From Treponema sp. (lineage in GTDB: Bacteria; Spirochaetota; Spirochaetia; Treponematales; Breznakiellaceae): 50,299 bases of DNA. The stretch lies in contig JAITFK010000053.1 of NCBI GenBank assembly GCA_031281555.1, forward strand, positions 1-50,299, given 5' to 3'. Shown piece by piece: positions 17,001-25,912 of the stretch. Every line of letters begins with the position of its first letter. The stretch's first letter is position 1. The notes below the pieces were generated by a model. It was not told where the DNA came from and did not search any database. It worked only from the letters and a program-made list of their open reading frames with translations. A program made the position numbers and the translations under genes.

Positions 17001-18460
17001 GGCCTGTTTCCATCGAACGAATTTGCTCGGTTTTCGGAGTTAATTACGCCGAAGCGGAAGACGCCGTCAATGCGTTAGTTGAAGTTGATGAAGTTGTCCG
17101 CAATATTACAGCAGAAGATACAAACAGCAATTTATCGCTTATATGCGACCGTGAAAACCTTGAAATGCTCCTGCGTCTTTCACGGAAAAAACAACGATTG
17201 GAAATCAAGGAACGTCCGGCGTCCATGCTTGTTCCTTTTCTTGCCCTGCGTCAGGGACTGGCGGAAGGCGGATCCGGTTTCAGGAAAAATCTTTACGGAT
17301 GGACAGCGCCCGCAAAATTATGGGAAACAGAAATCCTTTACGCAAGGGACAGAGCGTATAGTCCGGAAAAAATTAACAGCGAACTGCGTGACGGAAGGCT
17401 CATCTGGTACGGAACCGGAAAGGAAATAATCGCTTTCTGCCGAGCCGAGGCTTTGGATTTGGTAAATGATTTGTCCTCAAAACCGTTAAACAACAAAGAA
17501 GATAAAAACAAGCAGCCTGATATTACTCAGCTTATTTCATCGTCTTTTTTTGACCGTCCGCGTGATTTTTGGGAAATAAAGAGCGAACTTTCTTTGGATA
17601 CTAAATCCTGCGCGCAGGTTCTTTGGCAGGAAGTCTGGCGAGGCGCTATTACGGCAGATTCATTTGACCCTGTAAGAAAGGGAACAGAAAACGGCTTTAT
17701 TCCAAAAAATATTGAGCTTCCGCAAAACACTGAAATTGCGCTTCCGTTCGGAAGACAGCCTCGTATACCCGGCGCCCTCCGTAACCGCTGGCGTAACGGC
17801 GCGCCGGTGCAGGGTAACTGGTTTTCGCTTGTACCGGAATCAGGCGGCGAAATCAGCCCTCTTGAAGAAGACGCGCTCAACAGGGACCGCGTACGCCTTC
17901 TTCTTGACCGCTGGGGAGTGCTTTGCCGCCCGCTTCTTCTGCACGAGGCGCCTGTTTTTTCGTGGTCCAAACTGTTACCCGCAATGCGGCGCATGGAACT
18001 TGCGGGCGAGCTGATCGCAGGGCGTATTTTCGCAGGCATTAATTCATTACAGTTTGCCTCTCCTTCCGTTATTGCGGAACTTGAGCGGGCGGAAACTTTT
18101 GACGGTTTTTACTGGATGAACGCTGCGGATCCTGCAAGCCCCGCAGGACTTGAAATTGAAGGTCTTGGCTATTCGTTATGCGCTAGAAACTCAAGCAGCA
18201 AGCTTTATTTTAAAGGCGCGGCCTTAATTGCTCTATCCGCAAAGAACAGCAGAGAAATACAAATCTTTATGGAAGCGGATGATTCAAACCTTATAAAGTT
18301 AATTGAACTTTTCAAATTACCGCATACAAGAAAAGTTCTGCCTGAAAATAAAATATTAATTGAAAAAATCAACGGGCAGAGCGCGGCGGAGAGCGTTTAC
18401 GCGCCGTTTTTTAAAGAGTTAAATTTCGTTAATGACAGGGGAAAACTCATTTACTGGTAA
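13994..18460 (+). CDS. lhr: Large ATP-dependent helicase of the Lhr family
   Basis: A 1488-residue superfamily 2 helicase, close to the length of full-size Lhr. Residues 1-60 carry the Q-motif region TFHPIIRRWFSETYGNPTSVQ and Walker A APTGSGKT. Walker B is DEIH (VIIDEIHAILGNKRGAF), and the second RecA domain has ASLELGIDIGWVDEV and the motif VI block QRIGRSGHSVGK. The long C-terminal region contains the Lhr-specific core and cap domains. Lhr proteins are DNA repair-linked translocases. Start choice: the family opening F-P-WF lies right after the ATG at 13994, so the 35-base overlap with the ATPase gene is real, and coupling replaces a ribosome-binding site. The 3' end overlaps the convergent RNase gene by 14 bases. 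Confidence 0.93.
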   Translation: MLPQTFHPIIRRWFSETYGNPTSVQAESWPLIESGENVLALAPTGSGKTLTAFLSAISRFCSPAADSSTRTQYPADKLSVLYISPLKALNEDIKRNLLEPLAAIKVRFEKEGLQFPPIRVQTRSGDTPQSERRRFFIHPPSILALTPESLSILLLNPKGRQTLSYVKYVIIDEIHAILGNKRGAFLSCQIDRLALIAGEFQRISLSATVRNPEAAADFIAGIGRKVRIAAPPAEKKIELHIEYPDISIEASQNLPSNIREALSPSGKQMSRYAPLISYILSRIWEGSTLLVFAESRRRAERLCYFLNQAAAEKFTHSTEKANRVFSGAAAYPHHGSLSKEIRRSVEKGFSEGKIPCVIATASLELGIDIGWVDEVVLAGSTGNVSQALQRIGRSGHSVGKVSRGKLFAFHGMDLLAAAALKDAVDERDIEDIYPIENPLDILAQLILVLCSEKERNIDELYELINKFYIFKNLKFESFNRVIRMLAGLGSAENSTRLREIKPRIWLDKIEGKIGVTDGTTTLLYTSGGVIANRGLYSLRLADGTKIGELDEEFVWERRIGDCFDFGARGWRIKNISSESVEVTPLENVADFIPFWKGDIPFRSINLTNRILAILENFNNKNDIKTHISAPTRESLKAFLESQRTSQQGLPLPDTKNIAVEIVKGTELNRDFYSIILHNFRGGQLNYPLSLALSSEMEETIGLRVECFPSDDNILFLLPRHGLDDTYSPEKILRGAIIALENTDTTGISRGERFFRNRLESSALFGANFREAAERSLLIPKSPFGKRTPLWIIRQRSKRLFDAVVNDEGFPATAEAWRSCLVDSFDMDGFRDLISSINNGSITLSFFQTILPSPFSANIVRQETNNFMYEYDERKDLAGKNHFASLSDKVIEDAIGNEALRPVLKTETINNFVSRLRREIAGWAPEDSLALNEWVKERIAIPSDEWKILKAAIPETVVKELDENKIKNVTCNDSAIVCVVHREWEENWKNEPLSLLSQWLRYEGPVSIERICSVFGVNYAEAEDAVNALVEVDEVVRNITAEDTNSNLSLICDRENLEMLLRLSRKKQRLEIKERPASMLVPFLALRQGLAEGGSGFRKNLYGWTAPAKLWETEILYARDRAYSPEKINSELRDGRLIWYGTGKEIIAFCRAEALDLVNDLSSKPLNNKEDKNKQPDITQLISSSFFDRPRDFWEIKSELSLDTKSCAQVLWQEVWRGAITADSFDPVRKGTENGFIPKNIELPQNTEIALPFGRQPRIPGALRNRWRNGAPVQGNWFSLVPESGGEISPLEEDALNRDRVRLLLDRWGVLCRPLLLHEAPVFSWSKLLPAMRRMELAGELIAGRIFAGINSLQFASPSVIAELERAETFDGFYWMNAADPASPAGLEIEGLGYSLCARNSSSKLYFKGAALIALSAKNSREIQIFMEADDSNLIKLIELFKLPHTRKVLPENKILIEKINGQSAAESVYAPFFKELNFVNDRGKLIYW

Positions 18461-20321
18461 CTTGAACAAATACCGCCTCACCTCTCGGAATGTTTACAGA
18501 TTTTAGAATTAAACTGACAGTATCATTTGGCGTAACGTCATTCTGAAGCGGAACTTGAATTTCAAGGGCAAGCAAAGGGATAATTACAACCCAACGATTT
18601 CCTTTCTTTTCAAGGGTAACAGCTTCCCAAACAGAATTTATTTTATCTGCAAGGTATACCATTATCCAGTGATTGACAGATGCCCGTTCAGCGTGAACAG
18701 CCGCTGACGCGGCCGCCTCGCTGTAACCAAGCCGTGTTAAAACTTCATCAGTGTCAAGAAGCGCGCTGCCCCGCAAAAAAGAGCGTATCTGAATATGAGC
18801 AAGAAGGTCTGTATACCTTCGTAAAGGGCTTGTAACCTGAGTATAAATATCAAGACCAAGTCCTTGATGCCTGCTCGGCTTTACAGAAAGAATTCGCGGC
18901 TTCATACAGCGGCGCGTCTGCCAGGAACCGGCGAAGCCGCCGGGAGGAGTATCAGGCAGTATATCAGCTTCCTGACTTAAGTAAGGAAAAACGACACTGT
19001 TTCTTGCTGCCCAGTTTCCGGCGCCTTCGCCGGCTATTATCATACATTCCCTTACCATTACTGATGAACGGTGATGAACAACAGGCAGAATTTCAGGTAC
19101 CCCGTCTTTAACGGTTATGTGCACATCGGGAAGCTCAATATCAGCCGCGCCCTGTTCTATCCGCCTTTTAAAATAACAGAGCGCCTTTTCATTTAAAGCG
19201 CGTAACGCATTCGCGTCAGGCGTGTCCGCTTCATCCATTTCTTTATCGGCTTCTTCATAGGTCATACGCCGTACTTTAACAATCGAAGGAAATATTTCCG
19301 TTTCTGTTATCCTGCCTTCGCCGTCAAGCGTCATTTTAAAGGTAAGAGCCAAAGATTTCTCGTTTAATCCAAGCGCAAACATGGGAAGAGCATCATCGGC
19401 TAACATTCTGACGGTAGTTTCAGGCAGGTAAAGAGTAACTCCCCTGTTACGGGCTTCCTTTTCGGCAAGACTGTCAAGAATAACGGAGGAAGCAGGATCC
19501 GCGACATGCACAAAAATAACGTTCCCCTGTACGGATACAGCGTCGTCAGGGTCATTGCTCCAGGGGCTGTCAATCGCAAACGCGGCAAGATGACAAAGAT
19601 CGCAGCGTTCTTCTTCAGGCGCAGGCTCAGGACAAATGTCAACCTTGTTAAGTGAAAGACCGAAGCGGCTTGGGTGCGGATTTACTGCGGCAGTCCAGAA
19701 ACCTGTTTTTAAAAGCAGTGAATGCGCTTCTTCGGGAGTTTCTCCAAGGTCAAGCTCCTTCATGGTACGGCTCTTTGCGGTTTTTCCGTAAGCAAGCGCT
19801 TCAATATCCTGAATAAAACGCGTATCCGCAGGAAGAAATAAATTCTCACCGGGTTTTTTAAGACAGGTTTTTACTCTGTTTAAAAAATCCGTACGTTCAT
19901 CCGCTTCTCTCTGTTTTTCACCGCGTTTTGCTTCTTCCGCTTCAATTATTTCTCTGCTGTGCGGAATAATTTCGTTGACAGCGCCGTAGAAAAAAAGACC
20001 GTCCTGCAATACGGTGTAGGCCGCGTAAGCCGAAGAAGGCGTATATTCGTTAAAAATAAAAACAGAAAAATCCTTAAGCGAAAGGGGAGATCCTTCATCC
20101 GACAAAAGCTCCCATGCTTCCCTGATTACAGATGTTTCAGGCCGGAATAATTCTACTGCGGAAAAAGTTTTTACAGGACCGGGATGAATTAGCTCAATAT
20201 CCTTGTCACGGACCTTTATTTGAGCGCCGTCCTGCAGTGAAATGGAAAATTTACCGTCAGTGACTTCTTTTACAAGCGCGGGTTTATTTTTATAAACAAC
20301 CAACGCGTTCTCTGTAATCAT
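18447..20321 (-). CDS. RNase II/R-family 3'-5' exoribonuclease (RNB domain)
   Basis: A 624-residue protein with an RNB catalytic domain. The metal-binding segment is FAIDSPWSNDPDDAVSV; Asp257, Asp259 and Asp260 match the essential acidic cluster. Further RNB blocks are VHVADPASSV, EARNRGVTLYLPETTVRML and YTQVTSPLRRYTDLL. The N-terminus lacks the long cold-shock pair of RNase R, so it resembles the shorter RNase II-like proteins of some bacteria. Role: RNA turnover in the cytoplasm. A GGAAGAGG lies a little far (12 nt) upstream of the ATG. The gene is convergent with lhr and separated from the sigma-factor gene by the palindrome nest. Confidence 0.9.
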   Translation of the reverse strand: MITENALVVYKNKPALVKEVTDGKFSISLQDGAQIKVRDKDIELIHPGPVKTFSAVELFRPETSVIREAWELLSDEGSPLSLKDFSVFIFNEYTPSSAYAAYTVLQDGLFFYGAVNEIIPHSREIIEAEEAKRGEKQREADERTDFLNRVKTCLKKPGENLFLPADTRFIQDIEALAYGKTAKSRTMKELDLGETPEEAHSLLLKTGFWTAAVNPHPSRFGLSLNKVDICPEPAPEEERCDLCHLAAFAIDSPWSNDPDDAVSVQGNVIFVHVADPASSVILDSLAEKEARNRGVTLYLPETTVRMLADDALPMFALGLNEKSLALTFKMTLDGEGRITETEIFPSIVKVRRMTYEEADKEMDEADTPDANALRALNEKALCYFKRRIEQGAADIELPDVHITVKDGVPEILPVVHHRSSVMVRECMIIAGEGAGNWAARNSVVFPYLSQEADILPDTPPGGFAGSWQTRRCMKPRILSVKPSRHQGLGLDIYTQVTSPLRRYTDLLAHIQIRSFLRGSALLDTDEVLTRLGYSEAAASAAVHAERASVNHWIMVYLADKINSVWEAVTLEKKGNRWVVIIPLLALEIQVPLQNDVTPNDTVSLILKSVNIPRGEAVFVQVTSK

Positions 20322-20328
20322 TTAGTAA

Positions 20329-20546
20329 TTGAGCCTCTTCCAAAACTAAAGAATAAACAGAAATGTATGTTATAAGCAAACAATGGGGGGCCTGCCTGCG
20401 GTAAAAACACCGCACGGGGGCGGCATTTTTACCACAGGCACCCCTCACCACCTTATTTTTGCATACATTTCTGAATTATTTTAGTTATGTATCGTCTATA
20501 GTTAGAAGTAGCTTTCCCAAAACTTCGGGTTTTGGAAAAGCCTCAA
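20329..20546. repeat. Nested intergenic palindrome of about 218 bp
   Basis: Three pairs of arms are nested. The outer pair is TTGAGCCTCTTCCAAAAC (20329-20346) with 20529-20546, 16 of 18 complementary. The middle pair is AACTAAA plus CAGAAATGTATG (20344-20369) with CATACATTTCTG plus TTTAGTT (20462-20486). The inner pair is GC-rich, GGGG/TGCCTG/GGTAAAAA (20387-20407) with 20426-20444. A separate hairpin, CCAAAAC-TTCGG-GTTTTGG, sits at 20517-20535. The element fills the gap between two minus-strand genes. It could be a mobile palindromic element (MITE-like) or a strong RNA structure. Confidence 0.65.
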
Positions 20547-20553
20547 TAATATA

Positions 20554-21405
20554 CTAAATTGCTTCAACGTACACACATTCCTTTAATTCGTTAGCGTGAT
20601 TGCGTATTTTTTTAAGTGCTCTCATTTCAATCTGGCGAACGGTTTCGGGAGAAATATCAAGTTTATCGCCTATTTCCCTTAATGTGTGATGCTCACAGCC
20701 GTTCAATTGATAACGATAGTTAAGGATGCGTCTTTCCTTATCCTTTAATTTACCCAGAATGCGCATAGTGTCGTCACGGGAGATTTTTTTCATAAGTGTA
20801 CGTTCGGGGTTATAGGTGTAGTCTTCATGAACATCCATTGTACTGATAGTTTCATCGTCGCTGAAAGTCTGTTCAAACGGAAGCGAATCAGCGGCCATGT
20901 TTACGATAAAATCGACATCCTGAACCGGAATGCCAAGCTCTCTCGCGATATCAGTGTTTTGAGGCTGATGCATTAAAGTCTGGCACAGGGAATGATATAC
21001 ATGCTGAATCTTGCGAAGCGCGTCTTCTTTTCTCTGCGGTAAACGTACAAATCTTCGTTTTTTGGAAATAAACCTGCTGATAAACTGCCTTATCCACCAG
21101 CTCGCGTAAGTGCAAAAGCGGACATTTTTTTTATGGTCGAATTTTTCCGCAGCATGGATCAAACCCATATTTCCTTCCTGGATAATATCCAAAACAGGTA
21201 TATCCGGCAAATTGTACAATCCGGCAATTTTGGCTACAAGCCGTAAATTGGAATTTACCAGTTTATGTAACGCTTCTGTATTTCCTTCCTGAATTTGTTT
21301 CGATAACTCCAGTTCTTCTTCAAAAGTTAACAGAGGGTAACCCTTAATTTGTTTAAAATATGTATCAAGCATACTGTCATTTGATTTTAACGCTTTTTTT
21401 TGCAT
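20554..21405 (-). CDS. Alternative RNA polymerase sigma factor (sigma-70 family, RpoS-like group)
   Basis: A 283-residue sigma factor. Region 1.2 is MLDTYFKQIKGYPLLTFEEE. Region 2 is LVNSNLRLVAKIAGLY, DIIQEGNMGLIHAAEKFD and RFCTYASWWIRQFISRFI. Region 3 follows, and region 4.2 is LREIGDKLDISPETVRQIEM. Region 1.1 and the long non-conserved insert of housekeeping RpoD are missing, which fits an RpoS-, RpoH- or group 2-type factor. The Shine-Dalgarno GGGAGG is good. A near-perfect sigma-54 promoter lies 47 nt upstream of the ATG (21452-21468), suggesting RpoN control, as known for rpoS in Borrelia burgdorferi. I cannot tell RpoS from RpoH-like function from sequence alone. Confidence 0.88.
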   Translation of the reverse strand: MQKKALKSNDSMLDTYFKQIKGYPLLTFEEELELSKQIQEGNTEALHKLVNSNLRLVAKIAGLYNLPDIPVLDIIQEGNMGLIHAAEKFDHKKNVRFCTYASWWIRQFISRFISKKRRFVRLPQRKEDALRKIQHVYHSLCQTLMHQPQNTDIARELGIPVQDVDFIVNMAADSLPFEQTFSDDETISTMDVHEDYTYNPERTLMKKISRDDTMRILGKLKDKERRILNYRYQLNGCEHHTLREIGDKLDISPETVRQIEMRALKKIRNHANELKECVYVEAI

Positions 21406-21451
21406 AATTACCTCCCAAATTTACATGGAAACGAAATACCAACATTAATAC

Positions 21452-21468
21452 AGCAATTTCCATGCCAA
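21452..21468 (-). promoter_or_regulatory. Sigma-54 (RpoN) -24/-12 promoter of the sigma-factor gene
   Basis: On the minus strand the bases TTGGCATGGAAATTGCT match the sigma-54 consensus YTGGCACGN4TTGCW at every defined position except one (T for C). GG and GC are exactly 10 bases apart, as required. The predicted start is near 21441, leaving a 35-nt leader that contains the Shine-Dalgarno GGGAGG. No enhancer-binding protein gene was seen in the window. Confidence 0.65.
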
Positions 21469-21639
21469 GCTCAATAATTCTTAATTATTTACCGTAACTC
21501 TATACTACGTAAGGAATTAGCAAAAATATTCCGTAAAAACACAGTTAAATTAACAGAAAAAGTGTATCTTTTTTCATACAGTTATTATTTTTTTAGTAAT
21601 AGCAAGACTTCAAAGTTGTTTTTATTTTCCCGTCAGGCG
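21469..21639 (-). other. AT-rich gap upstream of the sigma-factor promoter
   Basis: No gene is seen. The stretch lies between the stop of the membrane protein gene and the sigma-54 promoter on the same strand. It would have to contain enhancer sites if the sigma-54 promoter is active, but no obvious inverted repeat stands out by eye. A weak TATAGA on the minus strand is present around 21500-21510. Confidence 0.3.
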
Positions 21640-23334
21640 CTAATCAACGCTAGGTTTATCAAGCTGATATACATCGTAATTTTCACTTGAAAATAATAAA
21701 TTAGCTGTTTTTATTGCATCCTGTTCGTTATCCAAAATTTTCTGTGTTTTGTTGATATTTCCCTTGTTCACCATTAGCAATAATCTTGCGTCAGAACTGA
21801 GATTCGGAAATTTTTTAAATATAACAGGAATTGAATCTATCTTATATATTAATTTTTTGGATACAGATAAATGCTGGGGCGGATTTGCGTAGATAGATTC
21901 CGTGAAAGAAAAATATACATCAGAAAAATTGTAATTGGAACGTATAAGATTTTCACGTTCATATGATACAGAATCGCCGATCCTTGATTGATAATAATGT
22001 TTATCTATATTCAGAATACTGTTAAATAAAACAGAAGATAAAATAATAATTAAGTAGAGAATCTGGATTTTAATATTTTTTAGACTATCTTCCTTATTTA
22101 ATTTAATAGTAATACTTGCATCTAACGTTCTTTTCAAATCAAGTACGATAATCGGTATTATTACAATTACAAAAATCACCGGCAAAGCAAATTTTAATAT
22201 TGAAAATTCATGCCCTGCCGAATGGTTTTGCAAAACAAACACTTGTAAAACAGGTGGTACATAAATTATTGTTATAATATTAAATAATGCTCTGTATTTC
22301 TCCAAAAACGATTTATTCCTGATTTTTGCGATAATAATAAAAATAACAAGAGAAATAATCAATAACAACCCAAAAGGAATATTCACCCAAAAATATTCCA
22401 ATATTTTCGATATATAAAGTATGAATAAATTATATGCATTCCCGGTTCCGCTCCATCGAATTTGCCCATAAGTTCTGAATTTTAAAATTCTTAAGATATA
22501 ACTGCCGTAATTGGGAACTTGAATAATTTGTATAATAAACAATCCTATCCCCAACAATACAGGCAAAACATAGACTAAAGACACAAGAACGATTTTTTTG
22601 AAATTCCTTTTGGATTTTATTAACGGGATAATTTTCACAAGCCAGCTTATAAAAAGTACAAAAAGAAAATAATAATCAGTTAATACCCCATACAAGGATA
22701 CTACAAATTTGAACCCTAAATAAAAGTATTTTAATATTGGTCTTTTAACAAAAACATCATTATATATCTCAAGCAGAATAAAGAACAGCACAACAGTTAT
22801 AATGCATTGATCCGAAAAATATACATTCCGTAAATAGTATAAATTAACAGGAATACACATCCATGATAAAGCAAGAATAATAGATGTAATAACTATCATA
22901 TTTCGGTGAGTCAAACGAAGAGTGATCCGGAAAATACTGTAAAAGATGAGGCATACAAGCAGAGTATCAAGTAAAAACTTTATTTTTAAGAATTGTTTTA
23001 TGAAACCAACTTGAATTTCACTTTTATGAAGGAACTTTGCCAGTATATACGGAGGAATTATGGCGCCGGGAGGATAAGAAATATACGCATTGCGTTCGGC
23101 AGTACGGTTAAATTCAATTGAATCGGGGTACTCATACATAATAAAGTTCAGTTTTAGTGGGCCTTCTTTTAACCAATTGTTTACAAATTTTACTGTAGAA
23201 GCACTTAAATGAATATATTTTCCTTGAGCTTCATAACCTGAAAAAGCGTTATTATAAAAAAGACTGTACCCAAAACAAACCAAAATAAGCATTATTATTA
23301 CTACTGCACATTCCTTTATCTTACTTTCTTTCAT
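21640..23334 (-). CDS. Polytopic membrane protein, probable GT-C-type glycosyltransferase or glycan-related protein
   Basis: A 564-residue protein with an N-terminal membrane segment, a periplasmic loop (about residues 30-100) and roughly ten further hydrophobic segments, then a C-terminal soluble tail. This layout and the early loop resemble lipid-linked-sugar glycosyltransferases of the GT-C/ArnT type, but I see no diagnostic catalytic motif and leave the activity open. AGGAGG precedes the ATG. It overlaps the FAD oxidoreductase gene by 14 bases. Base composition is visibly more AT-rich than the flanking housekeeping genes, suggesting acquisition by transfer. Confidence 0.7.
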   Translation of the reverse strand: MKESKIKECAVVIIMLILVCFGYSLFYNNAFSGYEAQGKYIHLSASTVKFVNNWLKEGPLKLNFIMYEYPDSIEFNRTAERNAYISYPPGAIIPPYILAKFLHKSEIQVGFIKQFLKIKFLLDTLLVCLIFYSIFRITLRLTHRNMIVITSIILALSWMCIPVNLYYLRNVYFSDQCIITVVLFFILLEIYNDVFVKRPILKYFYLGFKFVVSLYGVLTDYYFLFVLFISWLVKIIPLIKSKRNFKKIVLVSLVYVLPVLLGIGLFIIQIIQVPNYGSYILRILKFRTYGQIRWSGTGNAYNLFILYISKILEYFWVNIPFGLLLIISLVIFIIIAKIRNKSFLEKYRALFNIITIIYVPPVLQVFVLQNHSAGHEFSILKFALPVIFVIVIIPIIVLDLKRTLDASITIKLNKEDSLKNIKIQILYLIIILSSVLFNSILNIDKHYYQSRIGDSVSYERENLIRSNYNFSDVYFSFTESIYANPPQHLSVSKKLIYKIDSIPVIFKKFPNLSSDARLLLMVNKGNINKTQKILDNEQDAIKTANLLFSSENYDVYQLDKPSVD

Positions 23335-24892
23335 GATAATCCTCCTCTGTGTTCACGTTCCAAACAGCGCTTTTATCGCTGCTACCGGATTTAATTAGAT
23401 CGATAGCTTTCATTGCTGTAAGCATTGAATGATCCATGTTGTTGTATTTGTGCTGTCCGTTCCGACCGAGACAGTAAAGGTTGTCAATGGTATTGATGTA
23501 ATTCCGTATGCTGCCCATTTCGCTGTAGGAACCAAAATATGCAGGATATGCCTTTTCAATCTTCACCTGTGTTGCGTCCAGCACGTCTTCTTTGCAGATA
23601 ATATCGATCTTCACCAGTTCAGATATTGCAAAATTGATAAAGTCTTCACGGCTTAAATTCCACAGGTTGTCTCCTTCGTTACAGAAGTATTCAAGGCCTA
23701 TCCAAACCGTATTCTCAGGGTTTTTTACCATGTAAGGGGACCAGTTGTTAAATATTTGTAACCGTCCAATACGGACATCCAGTTCCTGTATATAAATCCA
23801 GCAATCAGGCACTATATTTTGAAATGTTTTGATTTTTGTTTTATTCTTAAGTTTTAGTTTTTTCAGAAGCAAACCGGCTGTAATAAAATCACGGTAAGGC
23901 AGTTCCGAGGCAATTTTTGTTATATTATTAGGCGCTTTTTCCCTTCCGCCTGAGTTGACTGCAAGGATAAGGTCTCTAATCGGCATGGTTGAAAGCAAAA
24001 AATCGCATGGAATAGTTTCATAATTTTCGTGTGTTTTTATTCCTTTTACCTGATTGTTTTCGAGTATAATTCCTGTTACTTTTTGTTCATAATGAATATG
24101 TCCGCCGGTCTCTGTTATTTTATCCGCAACAATCGTCCATAATTGTCCGGGGCCCATCTTTGGATAATAAAACTGTTCAATAAGGGAAGTTTGTTTTGTT
24201 TTATAATTTGGGTTGAATAATTTTGCCAATGCTTCTTTAATGATTGCAGTTACGGAAAGCTCTTTTACTCTCTGCGTTCCCCATACGGCTGAAAGTTTTG
24301 ACGGATGAACACCCCATACTTTCTCCGTGTAATTTTCAAAGAACATACTGTACAATTTTTTACCGAACCGGTTTATAAAGAAATCCTCAAGTGAATTTTC
24401 TTTGCGTTTCTTTATTGATGAATACAAAAAACTCATTCCCGCAAACAGGCTGTTAACTAGACCCATGTTCAGAAATGTTTGCGCTTTCAACGATATAGGA
24501 TAATCAAAGAATTTTCTGCGGTAAAATATACGGGAAACACGGTCGCGGATAAGCATAACTATATCGGTTTTTTCAGGATCAGGCCCACCGCTTGAAAATT
24601 CCTTCTTTGTGCCAAGAATAACGTCGTCTTTTGAACCTTTCCCCTGTAACGGCATAAATGAATGCCAAAAATCATTTACCTCTTTATTTTTTGAAAAAAA
24701 ACGGTGTCCCCCAATATCAATCCTGTTTCCGTTATATTCGATTGTCGCGGAAATACCGCCGATCCGCCCTGTCGCTTCATATATATCAACTTGAGCATCG
24801 GGAATTTCCTTCAGGATTTTATAGGCGGTTGTAAGTCCGGCTGGACCGGCACCGATAACGACAAATCGTTTTGCCGTGTTATTCTTGAACAT
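23321..24892 (-). CDS. FAD-dependent NAD(P)-binding oxidoreductase (amine oxidase/UDP-galactopyranose mutase-like)
   Basis: A 523-residue flavoprotein. The N-terminal FAD-binding fingerprint is [17 protein letters not shown], followed by [11 protein letters not shown] and [10 protein letters not shown], which are typical of protoporphyrinogen-oxidase-like and UDP-galactopyranose-mutase-like enzymes. The C-terminus has [17 protein letters not shown], a second flavin contact. In other bacteria such proteins sit beside GtrA and glycosyltransferase genes, as here, so a step in surface-glycan or glycolipid synthesis is likely. It overlaps both neighbours by 14 bases, making a compact three-gene operon. 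Confidence 0.82.
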   Translation of the reverse strand: MFKNNTAKRFVVIGAGPAGLTTAYKILKEIPDAQVDIYEATGRIGGISATIEYNGNRIDIGGHRFFSKNKEVNDFWHSFMPLQGKGSKDDVILGTKKEFSSGGPDPEKTDIVMLIRDRVSRIFYRRKFFDYPISLKAQTFLNMGLVNSLFAGMSFLYSSIKKRKENSLEDFFINRFGKKLYSMFFENYTEKVWGVHPSKLSAVWGTQRVKELSVTAIIKEALAKLFNPNYKTKQTSLIEQFYYPKMGPGQLWTIVADKITETGGHIHYEQKVTGIILENNQVKGIKTHENYETIPCDFLLSTMPIRDLILAVNSGGREKAPNNITKIASELPYRDFITAGLLLKKLKLKNKTKIKTFQNIVPDCWIYIQELDVRIGRLQIFNNWSPYMVKNPENTVWIGLEYFCNEGDNLWNLSREDFINFAISELVKIDIICKEDVLDATQVKIEKAYPAYFGSYSEMGSIRNYINTIDNLYCLGRNGQHKYNNMDHSMLTAMKAIDLIKSGSSDKSAVWNVNTEEDYHERK

Positions 24893-25334
24893 AACCCGCG
24901 CCTTTGAAAATTAATACTTTCCGTCCAGCGTAATTCCACATTAGCACTATCCCCGCCGTAAAAATTTTTACAATGAGATACCATTTTTGCCCGAATAAAT
25001 ACACTCCCGCATACATACAGAGTTCTGTTATGAGAAGTCCGATAATCCCTATTATTACAAATAAAATAAATGAGCGGATTTTCCGATGTCTCGCATTTTC
25101 ATCAATTTGCCTGAATACAAAAAGCAGACAAAAAATGTAATTAAAAACAAGTCCTGAAGTAAAGCCTAACGCCGCTGCGATTAATATTCCGGTATGATCC
25201 CATGTGGAAAAAAACAGTGTTTTGGACAGATAGAGTACGCCGAAATCAACAATAAATGCTATACCTCCCACAAAAACATAACGGAAAAATTCATGCAAAA
25301 GCTGCTTATGGCGGAGTATATACTTTTTCAGCAT
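24879..25334 (-). CDS. GtrA-family membrane protein
   Basis: A 151-residue protein with four hydrophobic segments. The opening [20 protein letters not shown] and the later [17 protein letters not shown] are typical of GtrA, which takes part in translocating undecaprenyl-linked sugars or other polyprenyl glycolipids across the membrane. It is the first gene of the AT-rich operon. AAGAG lies 10 nt before the ATG, and a TATACT -10-like box is visible about 25 nt upstream on the minus strand. It is divergent from the gene at 25459. Confidence 0.85.
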   Translation of the reverse strand: MLKKYILRHKQLLHEFFRYVFVGGIAFIVDFGVLYLSKTLFFSTWDHTGILIAAALGFTSGLVFNYIFCLLFVFRQIDENARHRKIRSFILFVIIGIIGLLITELCMYAGVYLFGQKWYLIVKIFTAGIVLMWNYAGRKVLIFKGAGYVQE

Positions 25335-25443
25335 AGATTAATCTCTTTGTTGTGATATTAGTATAAAATAAAAAAAACATCCATAATAAAGAAATATTTT
25401 TCTGAAAAACCATAAACAAGTAATAGAAAATACCTCTTTTTTG

Positions 25444-25452
25444 TGATATATG
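25444..25452 (+). promoter_or_regulatory. Probable extended -10 of the gene at 25459, leaderless
   Basis: TGATATATG at 25444-25452 resembles TGN plus TATAAT (4 of 6 in the hexamer). Its last base lies 7 nt before the ATG at 25459. This favours 25459 over the in-frame ATG at 25450, which lies inside the putative box. Weaker than the other leaderless cases. Confidence 0.4.
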
Positions 25453-25458
25453 TTATAT

Positions 25459-25905
25459 ATGGAATATAGAATCACCGCTAAAGAAAAGAATGGTGATGTT
25501 CATTATTTTATCAATTGGTCGCCGCTTCGGATTGCCGACAAATGGGAAATACGCGTAAAAGTCCCGTCTGTTGCCGGGGTTTTTGAAATATACTGGATGG
25601 ATGAAAGCAAACACCTGCGTATGTTTTTCGTAGGACAGACAAATTACGGCGGACTTAGAAGCGAGCTTCGCCGCCTTACAGACCCCGAATTATGCACGAA
25701 TAATGATAAAGCCAAAAAAATACTGGAAGAAAAAGAAATCTGGTACCGTTACGCGCCGACAGATTCCTCAAAAGTGATGGCGGACGTAGTATGGTACTTT
25801 ATGAAAACTTATTTTCCGGAAGATCCTCCGGCGGAACATTCCGGGCGTTATGAGAAAATCTACATGACTGAGTCTGCTCCGGATAAATTAATCTGGGTGC
25901 CGTAA
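25459..25905 (+). CDS. Small protein with a GIY-YIG-like core
   Basis: A 148-residue protein of unknown function. The middle contains VAGVFEIYWMDESKHLRMFF and VGQTNYGGLRSELRRL, which recall the two short strands (GIY and YVG) and the Arg-bearing helix of GIY-YIG nucleases. The Gly-Ile-Tyr is altered to Gly-Val-Phe-Glu-Ile-Tyr, and I see no confirmed catalytic set, so enzymatic activity is uncertain. The next gene starts 8 bases after it and may be co-transcribed. There is no ribosome-binding site, and the start is set by promoter spacing. Confidence 0.6.
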   Translation: MEYRITAKEKNGDVHYFINWSPLRIADKWEIRVKVPSVAGVFEIYWMDESKHLRMFFVGQTNYGGLRSELRRLTDPELCTNNDKAKKILEEKEIWYRYAPTDSSKVMADVVWYFMKTYFPEDPPAEHSGRYEKIYMTESAPDKLIWVP

Positions 25906-25912
25906 AACCGCG

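Noticed and set aside
17527-18039. Minus-strand 170-residue frame inside lhr
   Set aside because: Arg/Ser-rich composition typical of an antisense shadow, with lhr motifs continuous on the other strand.
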